Shown here piece by piece: positions 42,850 to 51,954 of a DNA stretch of 64,000 nt (position 1 is its first letter; each line of letters opens with the position of its first letter). A model generated the notes under the pieces. The model saw nothing but the letters and a program-made list of their open reading frames with translations. It had not been told where the DNA came from and ran no database searches. Origin of the DNA: an uncultured Bacteroidota bacterium (GTDB taxonomy: Bacteria > Bacteroidota > Bacteroidia > Flavobacteriales > Flavobacteriaceae); contig CABXGL010000004.1 in NCBI GenBank assembly GCA_902511755.1, positions 1 to 64,000 on the forward strand. The letters run 5' to 3'. The translations under genes and the position numbers were made by a program.

Positions 42850-44286
42850 TTACTTATATCCGAAAAGTTTTTTAGCTTTTATCTGATTAGTTACTTCTTT
42901 TGGTAACATTTTCTCCCATCCAGATTTCCCGTTTTTTATCTTTTTGAGAACTTTAAAAGAATAGATTTTAAGAAGATTTTCATCATATTTTTTAATGTCC
43001 ATTAAAATTTTATTGCTTTTAAAATATTTATATAGATTTTTCATTTTATTTGCTACCTGGATATTATTACTATTAATAATTATCTCATCCTTTGTTTTTA
43101 TTGGATATAAGAAAACTCTTAAGTTTTTGACAAATAATTTTCCAAATGCTTCTAATATGCCACCTCTAAGATTATCATAGTATTTTTCGTCAAATATTTC
43201 AATTAGATTATTAACACCCATAGTTAAAAAAACTTTATTTTGGGTATAATTAGAGAAATATTCAGCAAGTTTATAATATTCTTTGAAATTTGTTATCATA
43301 ACAGTATGTCCTAAGGCACATAATAATTTTGCTCTATCCATAAAATCTTCTTCATTTACATCACCATCTCCATTTGTAGATCTTAAATTAGACAAGGTGA
43401 TTTCAAATATATTTATTAGACTTTCTTCCTTAATATCTTTTTCTTTTGAAATTAGTTCTTTAGATTTTAAGTACATGTCTTCATTAACTAAAGTAACAGG
43501 CCTGAAACTTCCTCTAATTGCTAGAATATTTTTTTTCCATAAAACCCTAGCTGGTAAAATATTATTTCCATCAGGTCCAAACATGACTGCTTTTGTCATC
43601 CCATTTTTAACAAGTTCAAGACTCATTAACCTATTATCTACTTGATTAAACAGAGGGCCAGAAAAATTTATTGTATCAATTTCTATTGCAGAAGGATCAA
43701 TATGATCATATAAATATCTTAAAAGTTTTCTTGGTTCATTATGTTTGTAATAAGCTCCATAAATTAAATTAAGCCCCATAAGTCCTAATGCTTCTTGTTG
43801 AGCTTTAGCGTCAAAAGAATGAAATCTAACATGTATATGAACTTCACTATAAGGTTCTTTAGAATTGGTTTGAAATTTTATACCCATCCATCCATGACCT
43901 TTGTATTTTTTTGCAAAATCAATTGTAGCAACTGTATTTGCATAGGTGAAAAACATCTTATTTGGATGTTCTTTCCTGTTCATTCTATCTTCTAAAAGCT
44001 TTGTTTCATAGTCTAGCATTTTTTTAAGCCTAGATTCTGAAACATATCCATTATCTGTCTCATGACCATATATAGCATCACTAAATGCTTTATCATACGC
44101 ACTCATAGTTTTTGCTATTGTTCCTGAAGCTCCACCAGAACGAAAAAAGTGTCTAGCTACCTCTTGACCTGCACCTATTTCTGCGAAAGTACCGTAAATA
44201 TGTTCGTTGAGATTTATCCTTAAAGCTTTTGCTTTAACAGAAGGAACGTTTTCAAATGGTTGATCTCCTTTTAGGGAAACAGACAT
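42850..44286 (-). CDS. Conserved Bacteroidota protein of unknown function (about 480 residues)
   Basis: A 478-residue soluble protein without signal or membrane segment. The N-terminal motif LNEHIYGTFAEIGAGQEVAR and HFFRSGGASGTIAKTMSAYD are highly conserved in Bacteroidota homologues that I recall. Databases sometimes call these nicotinate-nucleotide adenylyltransferase or TonB-dependent receptor, but the (H/T)xGH motif of NadD is absent and there is no barrel, so neither name is supported. Other patterns are WMGIKFQTN, SEVHIHVRF and AVMFGPDGNNILPARVLWKK. It lies convergent to the peroxiredoxin gene and divergent to the MBL-fold gene. No function is proposed. Confidence 0.75.
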   Translation of the reverse strand: MSVSLKGDQPFENVPSVKAKALRINLNEHIYGTFAEIGAGQEVARHFFRSGGASGTIAKTMSAYDKAFSDAIYGHETDNGYVSESRLKKMLDYETKLLEDRMNRKEHPNKMFFTYANTVATIDFAKKYKGHGWMGIKFQTNSKEPYSEVHIHVRFHSFDAKAQQEALGLMGLNLIYGAYYKHNEPRKLLRYLYDHIDPSAIEIDTINFSGPLFNQVDNRLMSLELVKNGMTKAVMFGPDGNNILPARVLWKKNILAIRGSFRPVTLVNEDMYLKSKELISKEKDIKEESLINIFEITLSNLRSTNGDGDVNEEDFMDRAKLLCALGHTVMITNFKEYYKLAEYFSNYTQNKVFLTMGVNNLIEIFDEKYYDNLRGGILEAFGKLFVKNLRVFLYPIKTKDEIIINSNNIQVANKMKNLYKYFKSNKILMDIKKYDENLLKIYSFKVLKKIKNGKSGWEKMLPKEVTNQIKAKKLFGYK

Positions 44287-44360
44287 CAGTGATACTATTA
44301 TGTAGCTAAGTTATAAGAATTTTGTCAAGTAAATGATATATTTATAATAAAAAGAATTAA

Positions 44361-45125
44361 TTGAAGGTAACTTTTTTAGGCACGGGTACATCTACAGGTA
44401 TTCCACTTATTGGGAGTAGTCACCCAGTATGTAAAAGCTCTAATAAGAAAGATAAAAGATTAAGATCTTCAATTTTAGTAGAATGGAATAAATCTTCATT
44501 TGTAATTGATACTGGACCAGATTTTAGACAACAAATGCTTAAATCAAATTGTCAACGAATTGATGGAGTGCTTTACACACATGAACATGCTGATCACACA
44601 TCAGGAATAGATGATTTAAGAGCTTTTTGTTTTAAACAAGGTGAAATACCATTTTTTGCTCATAAAAGAGTTATAAGTAATTTAAAAAATAGATTCAGTT
44701 ATATATTTGATAGAGAAAAAAAATATCCTAGTGCACCCTTATTAAAGCCTGTTGAAGTTATAGAAAATAAAAATTTTTTAATTTCTAATTTAAATATAAC
44801 TCCAATTAGTTATTTACATGCAGACTTACAAGTATATGGTTACAGATTTAATAATTTTGCCTATTTAACAGATTTAAAGACTATTGATGATAAAGAAATT
44901 AATAAATTAAAAGATCTTGATATATTAGTTTTAAACTGCATTAGAATAGAACCACATTATTCACATCTTAATTTAAATGAAGCTCTTAACCTAATTAAGT
45001 TAATAAAGCCAAAAATAACTTATCTAACTCATATTAGTTACCTTTTAGGTTTTCACAATGATGTTCAAGAAAAATTACCTGATTCTGTTTTCTTGTCTTA
45101 TGATGGACTAGAAATTAATTTATAG
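44361..45125 (+). CDS. MBL-fold metallohydrolase (PhnP-like)
   Basis: A 254-residue metallo-beta-lactamase-fold enzyme. Motif THEHADHTSGIDD holds the HxHxDH zinc ligands. The start, VTFLGTGTSTGIPLIG, with CK of PVCKSSNKKD, and the FVIDTGPDFRQQML loop match the PhnP-like phosphodiesterase group. A later HADLQVYGYRF and AYLTDLKTI give further His and Asp ligands. It probably hydrolyses a phosphodiester, with the natural substrate not known. The start codon is TTG at 44361. Its end overlaps the stop of the convergent esterase gene by 6 bases. Confidence 0.85.
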   Translation: MKVTFLGTGTSTGIPLIGSSHPVCKSSNKKDKRLRSSILVEWNKSSFVIDTGPDFRQQMLKSNCQRIDGVLYTHEHADHTSGIDDLRAFCFKQGEIPFFAHKRVISNLKNRFSYIFDREKKYPSAPLLKPVEVIENKNFLISNLNITPISYLHADLQVYGYRFNNFAYLTDLKTIDDKEINKLKDLDILVLNCIRIEPHYSHLNLNEALNLIKLIKPKITYLTHISYLLGFHNDVQEKLPDSVFLSYDGLEINL

Positions 45126-45770
45126 CATTTTTTTATTTAACCAGGATAACATTGATTTGAAATTTTCTGGACATACTCCATGACCAACAGGATATGTTTC
45201 AAAATCATAAATTATATTGTTTTGGTTTAAAAAATTAAGTGATTCTTTAGCCTGGTTAAAAGGAAGTACTTCATCTTCTGTTCCATGAGAAATATAAAAA
45301 GATAAATCATTTAAATTATCTTTTGATAAAGTAATTATGTTTGGATCTATTCCTCCACTCATTGAAATAACATTTTTAATATTTTTTGGATAGGTTAGAG
45401 CAACTGCATTAATTAGTATAGAACCCTGACTAAATCCCAGTAGAGTAGTATTGGTTATGTCAGTGTTATATTTTATTGAACAACCTTTAACACATTTAAG
45501 TATTAGGTCTCTAGATTTTATAGCCATTTCAATATCATATGTTTTATTTCCTTTATTATCAAAATAAATATCATACCAAGCATAACCCATACCAGGAGTA
45601 TTTATTGGTCCTCTAATTGAAACAATAGTATATTCACTTGGAATTGCTCTTGAAAAGGAAAATAGGTCCTCTTCATTACTTCCAAATCCATGAACCATTA
45701 AAAGTAGGGGTGATCTCTTATCTTTAATGCTAGATTCTTTAATAATGTGTAAGAAAGGTAAATCAGTCAT
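45120..45770 (-). CDS. Phospholipase/carboxylesterase-type alpha/beta hydrolase
   Basis: A 216-residue cytoplasmic alpha/beta hydrolase of the YpfH/carboxylesterase 2 group. The nucleophile is Ser in GFSQGS, the acid is Asp in HGTEDEVLPF, and the base His in VGHGVCPE. The oxyanion region is LMVHGFGSNEEDLF. It cleaves short-chain esters or acyl groups. It overlaps by 8 bases the end of the dihydroorotase-like gene, so the two are cotranscribed. No signal peptide is present. The natural ester is not known. Confidence 0.87.
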   Translation of the reverse strand: MTDLPFLHIIKESSIKDKRSPLLLMVHGFGSNEEDLFSFSRAIPSEYTIVSIRGPINTPGMGYAWYDIYFDNKGNKTYDIEMAIKSRDLILKCVKGCSIKYNTDITNTTLLGFSQGSILINAVALTYPKNIKNVISMSGGIDPNIITLSKDNLNDLSFYISHGTEDEVLPFNQAKESLNFLNQNNIIYDFETYPVGHGVCPENFKSMLSWLNKKML

Positions 45771-47016
45771 TAATTAGAAACTTTTCTTTTGCAATTATCC
45801 CAATTGGTCTTCCTTTCATTTTAGTTCCCAGAAAAGCACTGTTTTTAGATTTAGATAATATATCTGATTTTGAAAAAACATACTGTTTGTCTATGGTAAA
45901 TAGAGACATATTTGAATTAGATCCTTCTTCAATCGTATAATCTTTAATTCCAAACCTAGACTTGCCAGATGTAAGAATTTTTATTGTTTTTTCTAAATTA
46001 AATATGTTTAATAGAGCTCCAAAAAATGATTCTAGACCAATAGTTCCATATTCAGCATTATCTATATCCATTTTTTTATTATCAATATCTATTGGCAAGT
46101 GATCGCTTGTTACCATATCGATAGTACCATCTTCTACACCTCTAATGAGAGCTTTTCTATCTAATTCAGTTCTTAAAGGTGGTAAAACTTTGTAACGTGT
46201 ATCAAAATTTTTTAATTTTTCTTCATTAAATATTAAATTATGAATTGCTACACTACATGAAATATCCAAACCCTTGTTTTTTGCTTGTCTAATAAGATCA
46301 ACAGAGCTTTTACATGATATAGTAGGAATATGAAGCTTTCCTCCAGTATATTCTAAAATTTTTATATCACGATTTAATTGGGTTTCTTCAGACAATGAGG
46401 GTATTCCTTTTATACCATATGAAGTACTAACTATTCCCTCATTAATTACTCCCCCCTTTGAGAGATATTTATCTTGTGCAAATGACATTAATAATCCATT
46501 AAAGGTTTGAGAGTATAAAAGTGCAGTTTTTAATAAGTTAGGATTTACAATTGACTTTTTAAAATCATAAAAACCAACTGCTCCACTTTCTTGCATATCT
46601 TTTAATTCAGCTAATTCTTGGGATTTACTTGATAAAGTAAAAGCTCCAATTGGGTGAATGTTTGTAATAAGTTGATTTGATTTTGATTTTATAAAAGATA
46701 TATCTGCTTGAGTATCTATAACAGGTTTAGTGTTAGGGTTAAGAAGAATATCAGTAAATCCACTTTTTCCAGCAATTATTCCACCATTATTAATTGTCTC
46801 TCTCTCTTCGTAGCCAGGTTCACCAAAAGAAACACTACTGTCAAACCATCCTTTAGAGACGTGTAAACCTTCTATACTAATTTCTTTAGATCCCTTTGAA
46901 GAAATAGATTTGTCAATTTTAGAAATTTTTCCTTTAGTAATTAAAATATCTTGCTTTCTACCGTGGTATTTACTCTCGGTATTTATAACTTTTGCAGATT
47001 TAAGAATAATAGACAT
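45763..47016 (-). CDS. Dihydroorotase-like protein lacking the HxH metal motif
   Basis: A 417-residue amidohydrolase-family protein most like dihydroorotase. The place where catalytic enzymes have DxHxH followed by REPG reads DSSVSFGEPGYEE (residues 59-71), so both metal-binding His are Ser (61, 63). Other landmarks remain: LLNPNTKPVID, KLHIPTISC and VTSDHLPID. Loss of HxH suggests it cannot hold the usual metal pair; in other bacteria an inactive dihydroorotase homologue (PyrC' or PyrX) stabilises aspartate transcarbamoylase. Flavobacterial relatives that I recall share the change, so it is not a local mutation. It is coupled to the esterase gene (8-base overlap). Confidence 0.85.
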   Translation of the reverse strand: MSIILKSAKVINTESKYHGRKQDILITKGKISKIDKSISSKGSKEISIEGLHVSKGWFDSSVSFGEPGYEERETINNGGIIAGKSGFTDILLNPNTKPVIDTQADISFIKSKSNQLITNIHPIGAFTLSSKSQELAELKDMQESGAVGFYDFKKSIVNPNLLKTALLYSQTFNGLLMSFAQDKYLSKGGVINEGIVSTSYGIKGIPSLSEETQLNRDIKILEYTGGKLHIPTISCKSSVDLIRQAKNKGLDISCSVAIHNLIFNEEKLKNFDTRYKVLPPLRTELDRKALIRGVEDGTIDMVTSDHLPIDIDNKKMDIDNAEYGTIGLESFFGALLNIFNLEKTIKILTSGKSRFGIKDYTIEEGSNSNMSLFTIDKQYVFSKSDILSKSKNSAFLGTKMKGRPIGIIAKEKFLIND

Positions 47017-47099
47017 GCAATCAAGTTATCCGTAAGAACATTGCTAAATAATGTTGGGCAAATATAAGGATTGATTTTGGAATTTGATTAAAAAAAAAA

Positions 47100-47873
47100 T
47101 TAAAAACCTTCAAAAATGCCTAATCCAAATAGTGCAAAATCATATTTTACTGGATCTTCAACATCTAGTTCTCTTAACTTGCTATCTAATTCTAAAACTG
47201 CTTTATGATCATTTTGTTTTCTTAATAGAAGACCTAACTTTCTAGCAACATTGCCGCTATGAATGTCTAATGGACAGGAAAGAATTGAAGGAGATATTTT
47301 TTTCCATATTCCAAAATCAACACCATTGTTATCTTTTCTAACCATCCATCTTAAAAACATATTCAATCTTTTACAAGCTGAACCTTTATATGGATCACTA
47401 ATATGTTTTGTTGTTCTTTTAGGAAAATTATTATTAAAAAATATTTTTTTAAAATTATTAATACTAGAATGCATATTTAATTCATTTCTTTTGAGACAAA
47501 AAACAGTTTCTAAATCGTCATAATTAGAATAAATTCTTTTTAATGTTTTTATAAAGTATCTAAAATCAATAGAATTAAATGTTCTATGAATTATATTAGT
47601 TTTTTCAATTTCTTTTTCTGAAGCATTTAAAACAAAATCATATGGTGAATTATCTAATATTTCCATCATTTTAAATGAATTTTTAATTATTGTTTTTCTT
47701 TGACCCCATGCAATTGTTGATGTTAAAAATGAAGAAATTTCAATGTCTTGTTTTTTTTTGAATTTATGAGGAACTTGAATAGGGTCAGAATCTATAAAAC
47801 TTTTTTGATTGTATTGAAAAGATTTTTCATCTAAAAAATCTTTTATTTCATAATTAGTTAACCCATTTACCAT
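47100..47873 (-). CDS. TIGR02757/DUF2400 family protein
   Basis: A 257-residue soluble protein of the TIGR02757 (DUF2400) family. Landmarks are DPIQVPHKFKKKQDIEISSF near the N-terminus, STIAWGQRKTII, FNSIDFRYFIKTLKRIY and FLRWMVRKDNNGVDFGIW, with LDIHSGNVARKLGLL towards the end. The late part resembles HhH-GPD glycosylase topology, but function is unknown. It overlaps the LolD-like ATPase gene by 20 bases, so the two are translated together. The family is common in Bacteroidota. Confidence 0.85.
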   Translation of the reverse strand: MVNGLTNYEIKDFLDEKSFQYNQKSFIDSDPIQVPHKFKKKQDIEISSFLTSTIAWGQRKTIIKNSFKMMEILDNSPYDFVLNASEKEIEKTNIIHRTFNSIDFRYFIKTLKRIYSNYDDLETVFCLKRNELNMHSSINNFKKIFFNNNFPKRTTKHISDPYKGSACKRLNMFLRWMVRKDNNGVDFGIWKKISPSILSCPLDIHSGNVARKLGLLLRKQNDHKAVLELDSKLRELDVEDPVKYDFALFGLGIFEGF

Positions 47874-48516
47874 CTACAAGATTAAGTTTTCTATCGGCCA
47901 TGTCAGCTAATTTTTTATTATGAGTAACAATTACAATTGTTAGATTTAATCTATCCCTAAGTTCAAAAAACAATTTGTGTAATTTGTTAGCAGAGATAGA
48001 ATCAAGATTTCCGCTTGGTTCGTCTGCAAATAAAATAGAAGGTTCATTTATTAGTGCTCTTGCTACCGCAACCCTTTGTTGTTCACCACCAGAGAGTTCT
48101 GAAGGTTTTTGATCTTTAATCTGAAGAATATCAAGCGATTCAAATAGTTTCTCAGCTTTCTTGTTAATTAAATCTGTTTTGTCACCTTTTATCATTCCAG
48201 GAATGCAAACATTTTCTATTGCAGTAAATTCAGGCAATAGTTCATGAAATTGAAATACAAAACCTATTTGTTTATTTCTGAATTTAGAAATATCATTTTC
48301 ATTGAGTTTTATGATTTCAGTTTCATTTAATAATAAATTATACTTGTCCAAATTATCAGCCTTATCTAAAGTGCTTAAAATGTAAAGTAAGGTGGTTTTG
48401 CCAGCTCCTGAGGGACCTACAATTGAAACTATTTCTCCTTTCTTAACATCAATACTTACATTGTCCAATACTTTTTTGTTATCAAATGTTTTAGTAATAT
48501 TTACTGCTGAAATCAT
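47854..48516 (-). CDS. LolD-like ABC transporter ATP-binding protein
   Basis: A 220-residue ATPase subunit of the LolD/MacB type. Walker A is GPSGAGKTT, the signature motif LSGGEQQRVAVARALI, Walker B ILFADEPSGNLDS and the H-loop VTHNKKLA. FQFHELLPEFTAIENV is the LolD-type Q-loop region. In the Lol system it drives release of lipoproteins from the inner membrane with LolC/LolE permeases; no permease gene is next to it here. The gene starts 13 bases after the stop of the DUF5916 gene and overlaps the TIGR02757 gene, so it is part of that transcript. Confidence 0.88.
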   Translation of the reverse strand: MISAVNITKTFDNKKVLDNVSIDVKKGEIVSIVGPSGAGKTTLLYILSTLDKADNLDKYNLLLNETEIIKLNENDISKFRNKQIGFVFQFHELLPEFTAIENVCIPGMIKGDKTDLINKKAEKLFESLDILQIKDQKPSELSGGEQQRVAVARALINEPSILFADEPSGNLDSISANKLHKLFFELRDRLNLTIVIVTHNKKLADMADRKLNLVDGKWVN

Positions 48517-48529
48517 ATTTTTAAAGAGT

Positions 48530-50980
48530 TTAGCTTTTTTTCTTTTTAATTAAATTGAAATCTATGAAATAATTTATTCTCAAAGAAAGTTGATGGTTAA
48601 TAGGCTTATCAAATAAATCTTTAGTGCTTGTATAGTAAGAAACACCAGACATATTATCTTCATTAAATAGGTTGTTTCTATACAATAAAGTTGCTTTACT
48701 TCCAGGAGCAAATTCCCAATTGAAACCTAAATCAAAATTCCATAAGTTAAAATTAGTGTTTGGATCATAATCACTTATATTTTTATTGGAAAGTTCTCTT
48801 GTTCCATCTGATTTAAGTAAATAAAAGGAGTTAAGATAATCAGCAGTACTCCAAAATTGACGTAATTTTAAATTAATAGATTTGTAAGAGTCGAAGTTAT
48901 AATTAAGTGAGAAATTATTTTCAATAGCTTTTACATCTCTATTTCCAAAAAAAACTTCTTCTTTATCCTTAAAAACATGTCCAATATCATCATAGTTTAA
49001 AGATTTTTTTACTTTATAATCAAAATTCAATTTATTATTAGCTCTAATTCCAATTCCAACACCAAAATCATAATCTTTTTTGTTCTCATTAAAATCTTCA
49101 TTTAAACCGAATGAATGTCCAAAGTCAAAGGAATATTCAATTTTTTTTCTAGAATCTGAATTAAATTTCAATTCTAACTCATATTCAGCAGGATCAATTA
49201 TAAAAGTGTCTTTTTTTCTAGGTTCGTCATAATTATTATATTTTGTGGTATAATCAACATCAAACTCAATTTTATGCAACTCTAGTGTTGTAATATCAAC
49301 TCCTGACCTTATTCCTCTAGACTTAATGATTTTAGGATAAAATCTGCTTGTTTCCCCAAGATAAAGATAACCTTGAATTTTTTCGTAAATCTTTGAGGGT
49401 TTGAAGGTCATAAATCTAACCATTGCATAAAATCTTTGGTCATTTCTAGTTCTGTAAAAACCAAGATCATTTTGATAGTAATTTGCATCAACGCCTGCCC
49501 AACCTATAGCATATCTAAAATTACCAGTTAGATTACTTAACCTAAATGTCCCCCTAAATCCTTTTGTATCAGAGAAGGTTGGAGAATCGCTTTGATATAC
49601 AGTTCCGCTTACATTATATTTTCTGTTGTTATCAAATAAATCAAAAACAAATGCACTGTTATTGGAATTCTTAAAATTTCCAGATCTATTTACATTTGTA
49701 TTTAAAAAGGATAAAGTAGAGTATTCATTTAAAATTTGCTGACTAAATGATAAGATATTATAATTAGTTACAGGAGCGATCTTCTCGCTTCTTAATTCTC
49801 CAGAAGATTTATTGATAATTCTAGCATAAGCATTGTTTGTAATAGAATTTATAAACCCAATACTTAATCCTGAATTTGTAGTTCCACTAACTTTTATTGA
49901 ATTTAATAAATCAGGTTTAATATCATAATTGATTATTTCTTCATTGTTTTGTAAAATATCATTTTCTTTAAAATCAATTTCTTCACCAATTCTCCTACTG
50001 TAAAAGAAACTCCCGCTTCTAAAACTCATTCCATCAGCTTTTTTAAATAATGATGCACCTTCAGTAAAAAAAGCTCTATTTTCATCAAACTGTTGTTCAA
50101 ACGGACTAAGATTTAGCTCTTTGTCATCAAATGTTACTTGTCCAAAATCAGGGATAAGAGTTGCATCTAATGTAAAACTATTATTAATTCCATATTTCAA
50201 ATCCATTCCAGCAGAATACCCATTTAAAGGACTACTCCCTTTTTTAAAGTCTATAGAAGACTGTGCGTATGGATAAAAAAACAATCTTAGAGGAGGGGAT
50301 ATGTTTACAATATCAGAAGTTATCCCCATAGATTCACCATAATTTGCATTTTTTTGATCAACAAAATTCCAGGTATATACTTCACCAGATTCAATGATTT
50401 TTCTTCCAAAGTTTATTCCCCATTTTTGAATATTTTTTGATGGAAAACGTAGCGCACTATAGGGAATTCTCATTTCCATGCTCCAGCTTTTATTACCAAT
50501 AGATACTTTTGATTCAAAAACTGTATCAAAATCAAAATCATTATCTGACATTTCACCAGAAGTATATGAATCTCCTAAGGTTCCAGCACTTGTAACTATA
50601 AAGCTTTGTTCATTAATATTGTCGTCATAAGAATTGATAGATATAAAAAAACTCTCTGCATTTACTTCCCATATATCGTCTCTCTGGCTAAACTCAACTG
50701 GAATAGGATTTGGATTATTAAATTTTCCAGCTACATAAATTGCATTGTCATCATAACCAATATATACGAAATGTTCATATCCTTCCTTTTCAGAAGAACC
50801 ATTATTTGGCATCCATCTTTCAAATTTAGTAGCAGGGACTAATGTTTTCCAATTAGCATCATCTAAAATTCCATCAATTTTTGGAGGGGATTTAAATCTT
50901 TTTAATTCAATAATTTTTCTTTCTTGACCTAGATTTATAGATAAAAAAAATAAAGAAAATAAGGTGATAAAGTATTTCAT
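48530..50980 (-). CDS. DUF5916 exported protein with CBM9-like N-terminus
   Basis: An 816-residue exported protein (signal ending NLGQ). The N-terminal 200 residues match a CBM9-like domain: PPKIDGILDDANWKT, then FVYIGYDDNAIYVAGKF, and RIPYSALRFPS with FGRKI. The rest is a DUF5916 beta-barrel region, with strands such as GMDLKYGINNSFTLDATLIPDFGQ, and an end typical of outer-membrane proteins (HQLSLRINYFIDF). It is a very common Bacteroidota protein and is thought to sit in the outer membrane. The ligand is not known. It is the first gene of the transcript with the LolD-like ATPase. Confidence 0.88.
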   Translation of the reverse strand: MKYFITLFSLFFLSINLGQERKIIELKRFKSPPKIDGILDDANWKTLVPATKFERWMPNNGSSEKEGYEHFVYIGYDDNAIYVAGKFNNPNPIPVEFSQRDDIWEVNAESFFISINSYDDNINEQSFIVTSAGTLGDSYTSGEMSDNDFDFDTVFESKVSIGNKSWSMEMRIPYSALRFPSKNIQKWGINFGRKIIESGEVYTWNFVDQKNANYGESMGITSDIVNISPPLRLFFYPYAQSSIDFKKGSSPLNGYSAGMDLKYGINNSFTLDATLIPDFGQVTFDDKELNLSPFEQQFDENRAFFTEGASLFKKADGMSFRSGSFFYSRRIGEEIDFKENDILQNNEEIINYDIKPDLLNSIKVSGTTNSGLSIGFINSITNNAYARIINKSSGELRSEKIAPVTNYNILSFSQQILNEYSTLSFLNTNVNRSGNFKNSNNSAFVFDLFDNNRKYNVSGTVYQSDSPTFSDTKGFRGTFRLSNLTGNFRYAIGWAGVDANYYQNDLGFYRTRNDQRFYAMVRFMTFKPSKIYEKIQGYLYLGETSRFYPKIIKSRGIRSGVDITTLELHKIEFDVDYTTKYNNYDEPRKKDTFIIDPAEYELELKFNSDSRKKIEYSFDFGHSFGLNEDFNENKKDYDFGVGIGIRANNKLNFDYKVKKSLNYDDIGHVFKDKEEVFFGNRDVKAIENNFSLNYNFDSYKSINLKLRQFWSTADYLNSFYLLKSDGTRELSNKNISDYDPNTNFNLWNFDLGFNWEFAPGSKATLLYRNNLFNEDNMSGVSYYTSTKDLFDKPINHQLSLRINYFIDFNLIKKKKS

Positions 50981-51067
50981 CTAATTAACAGGTACTTATA
51001 AAATGTTAAGGCGAAATTAACTAATTTTAGACAACAATAATTAATGAAGGTTTATTTTATATAATTC

Positions 51068-51598
51068 ATGATTAAAAACATAATATTAGCTGGAGGCTGT
51101 TTTTGGTGTACTGAAGCAATTTTTAGAACAATTAAGGGCGTTAAAAACATATTTCCTGGTTACATTGGTGGCCATACTCAAAATCCAACATATAAAGATG
51201 TTTGTACAGGAGGCACTGGACATGCAGAAGCAATCAGTGTTGATTATGATTCTAAAATAATTTCTTTGGAAAATATTTTGATGATTTTTTTCTTAACTCA
51301 TGATCCAACCTCTTTGAATAGACAAGGAAATGATATTGGAACACAGTACAGATCATCAATATTTAATGATGACGAAAATGAAATCAAAATAATCTTAGAT
51401 TATATTAATGATTTAGAAAAATCTAATAAGTTGGGAAATAAAATTGTAACTACAATTGAAAAAAAGGACACTTTTTATATTGCCGAGAATTATCATCATG
51501 ATTATTATAGTCTAAATAAAAATGTACCCTATTGCTCCGCTATAATTTCACCAAAGGTTAAAAAATTAATGAATAGCAAAAGTTCCTTGCTTAAATAA
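51068..51598 (+). CDS. msrA: Peptide methionine sulfoxide reductase A
   Basis: A 176-residue MsrA. The catalytic motif is GGCFWCTEA with catalytic Cys11 (and Cys14), followed by FPGYIGGHTQNPTYKDVCTG and GHAEAISVDYD. FLTHDPTSLNRQGNDIGTQY is also diagnostic. It reduces methionine S-sulfoxide in proteins, using thioredoxin. No MsrB domain is attached, and the form has no signal peptide, so it is cytoplasmic. It is convergent with the DUF6787 gene with one base between the stops. Confidence 0.95.
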   Translation: MIKNIILAGGCFWCTEAIFRTIKGVKNIFPGYIGGHTQNPTYKDVCTGGTGHAEAISVDYDSKIISLENILMIFFLTHDPTSLNRQGNDIGTQYRSSIFNDDENEIKIILDYINDLEKSNKLGNKIVTTIEKKDTFYIAENYHHDYYSLNKNVPYCSAIISPKVKKLMNSKSSLLK

Positions 51599-51599
51599 A

Positions 51600-51953
51600 T
51601 TAATTTTTAAAAAATAGTCCAAACGATAAAAATCTAATTAATTTTTTAGTAAATAAAATAGACATCTTTAAAAAAAAATTAAAAACAAATTTGTCTTTTT
51701 TAAAAGTAATGATGCTTACTAAAACTCCAAAGATAAAACCGAAGAAAACTAGTAATACTTGATATGCTGGAAAAACGATTAATAATCTAATAGGCCAGTA
51801 AAACAACCCAGGTAAAGTGTCTAGATTTAAATATACAGTAATTGGGTCAGATATTTTTGTTGCAACTGATCCAGTAATTGCAAAAACAATAAAAACTATA
51901 GTTAATTGAAAAGAACCCTCTATTCCCCATTTTTTTTTTAATTTTTCTAACAT
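51600..51953 (-). CDS. DUF6787-type small membrane protein
   Basis: A 117-residue protein with three membrane segments (about residues 16-36, 50-74, and 75-84 with a tail). It opens with LEKLKKKWGIEGSFQLTIVF, the family mark, and has WPIRLLIVFPAYQVLLVFFG. Flavobacterial homologues are labelled DUF6787 or, wrongly, prolipoprotein diacylglyceryl transferase. The start lies one base past the serA stop, so it is read with serA. Function is unknown. Confidence 0.75.
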   Translation of the reverse strand: MLEKLKKKWGIEGSFQLTIVFIVFAITGSVATKISDPITVYLNLDTLPGLFYWPIRLLIVFPAYQVLLVFFGFIFGVLVSIITFKKDKFVFNFFLKMSILFTKKLIRFLSFGLFFKN

Positions 51954-51954
51954 T

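Noticed and set aside
42850-44286. Nicotinate-nucleotide adenylyltransferase
   Set aside because: No (H/T)xGH or ISSTxxR motif is present in the 478 residues.
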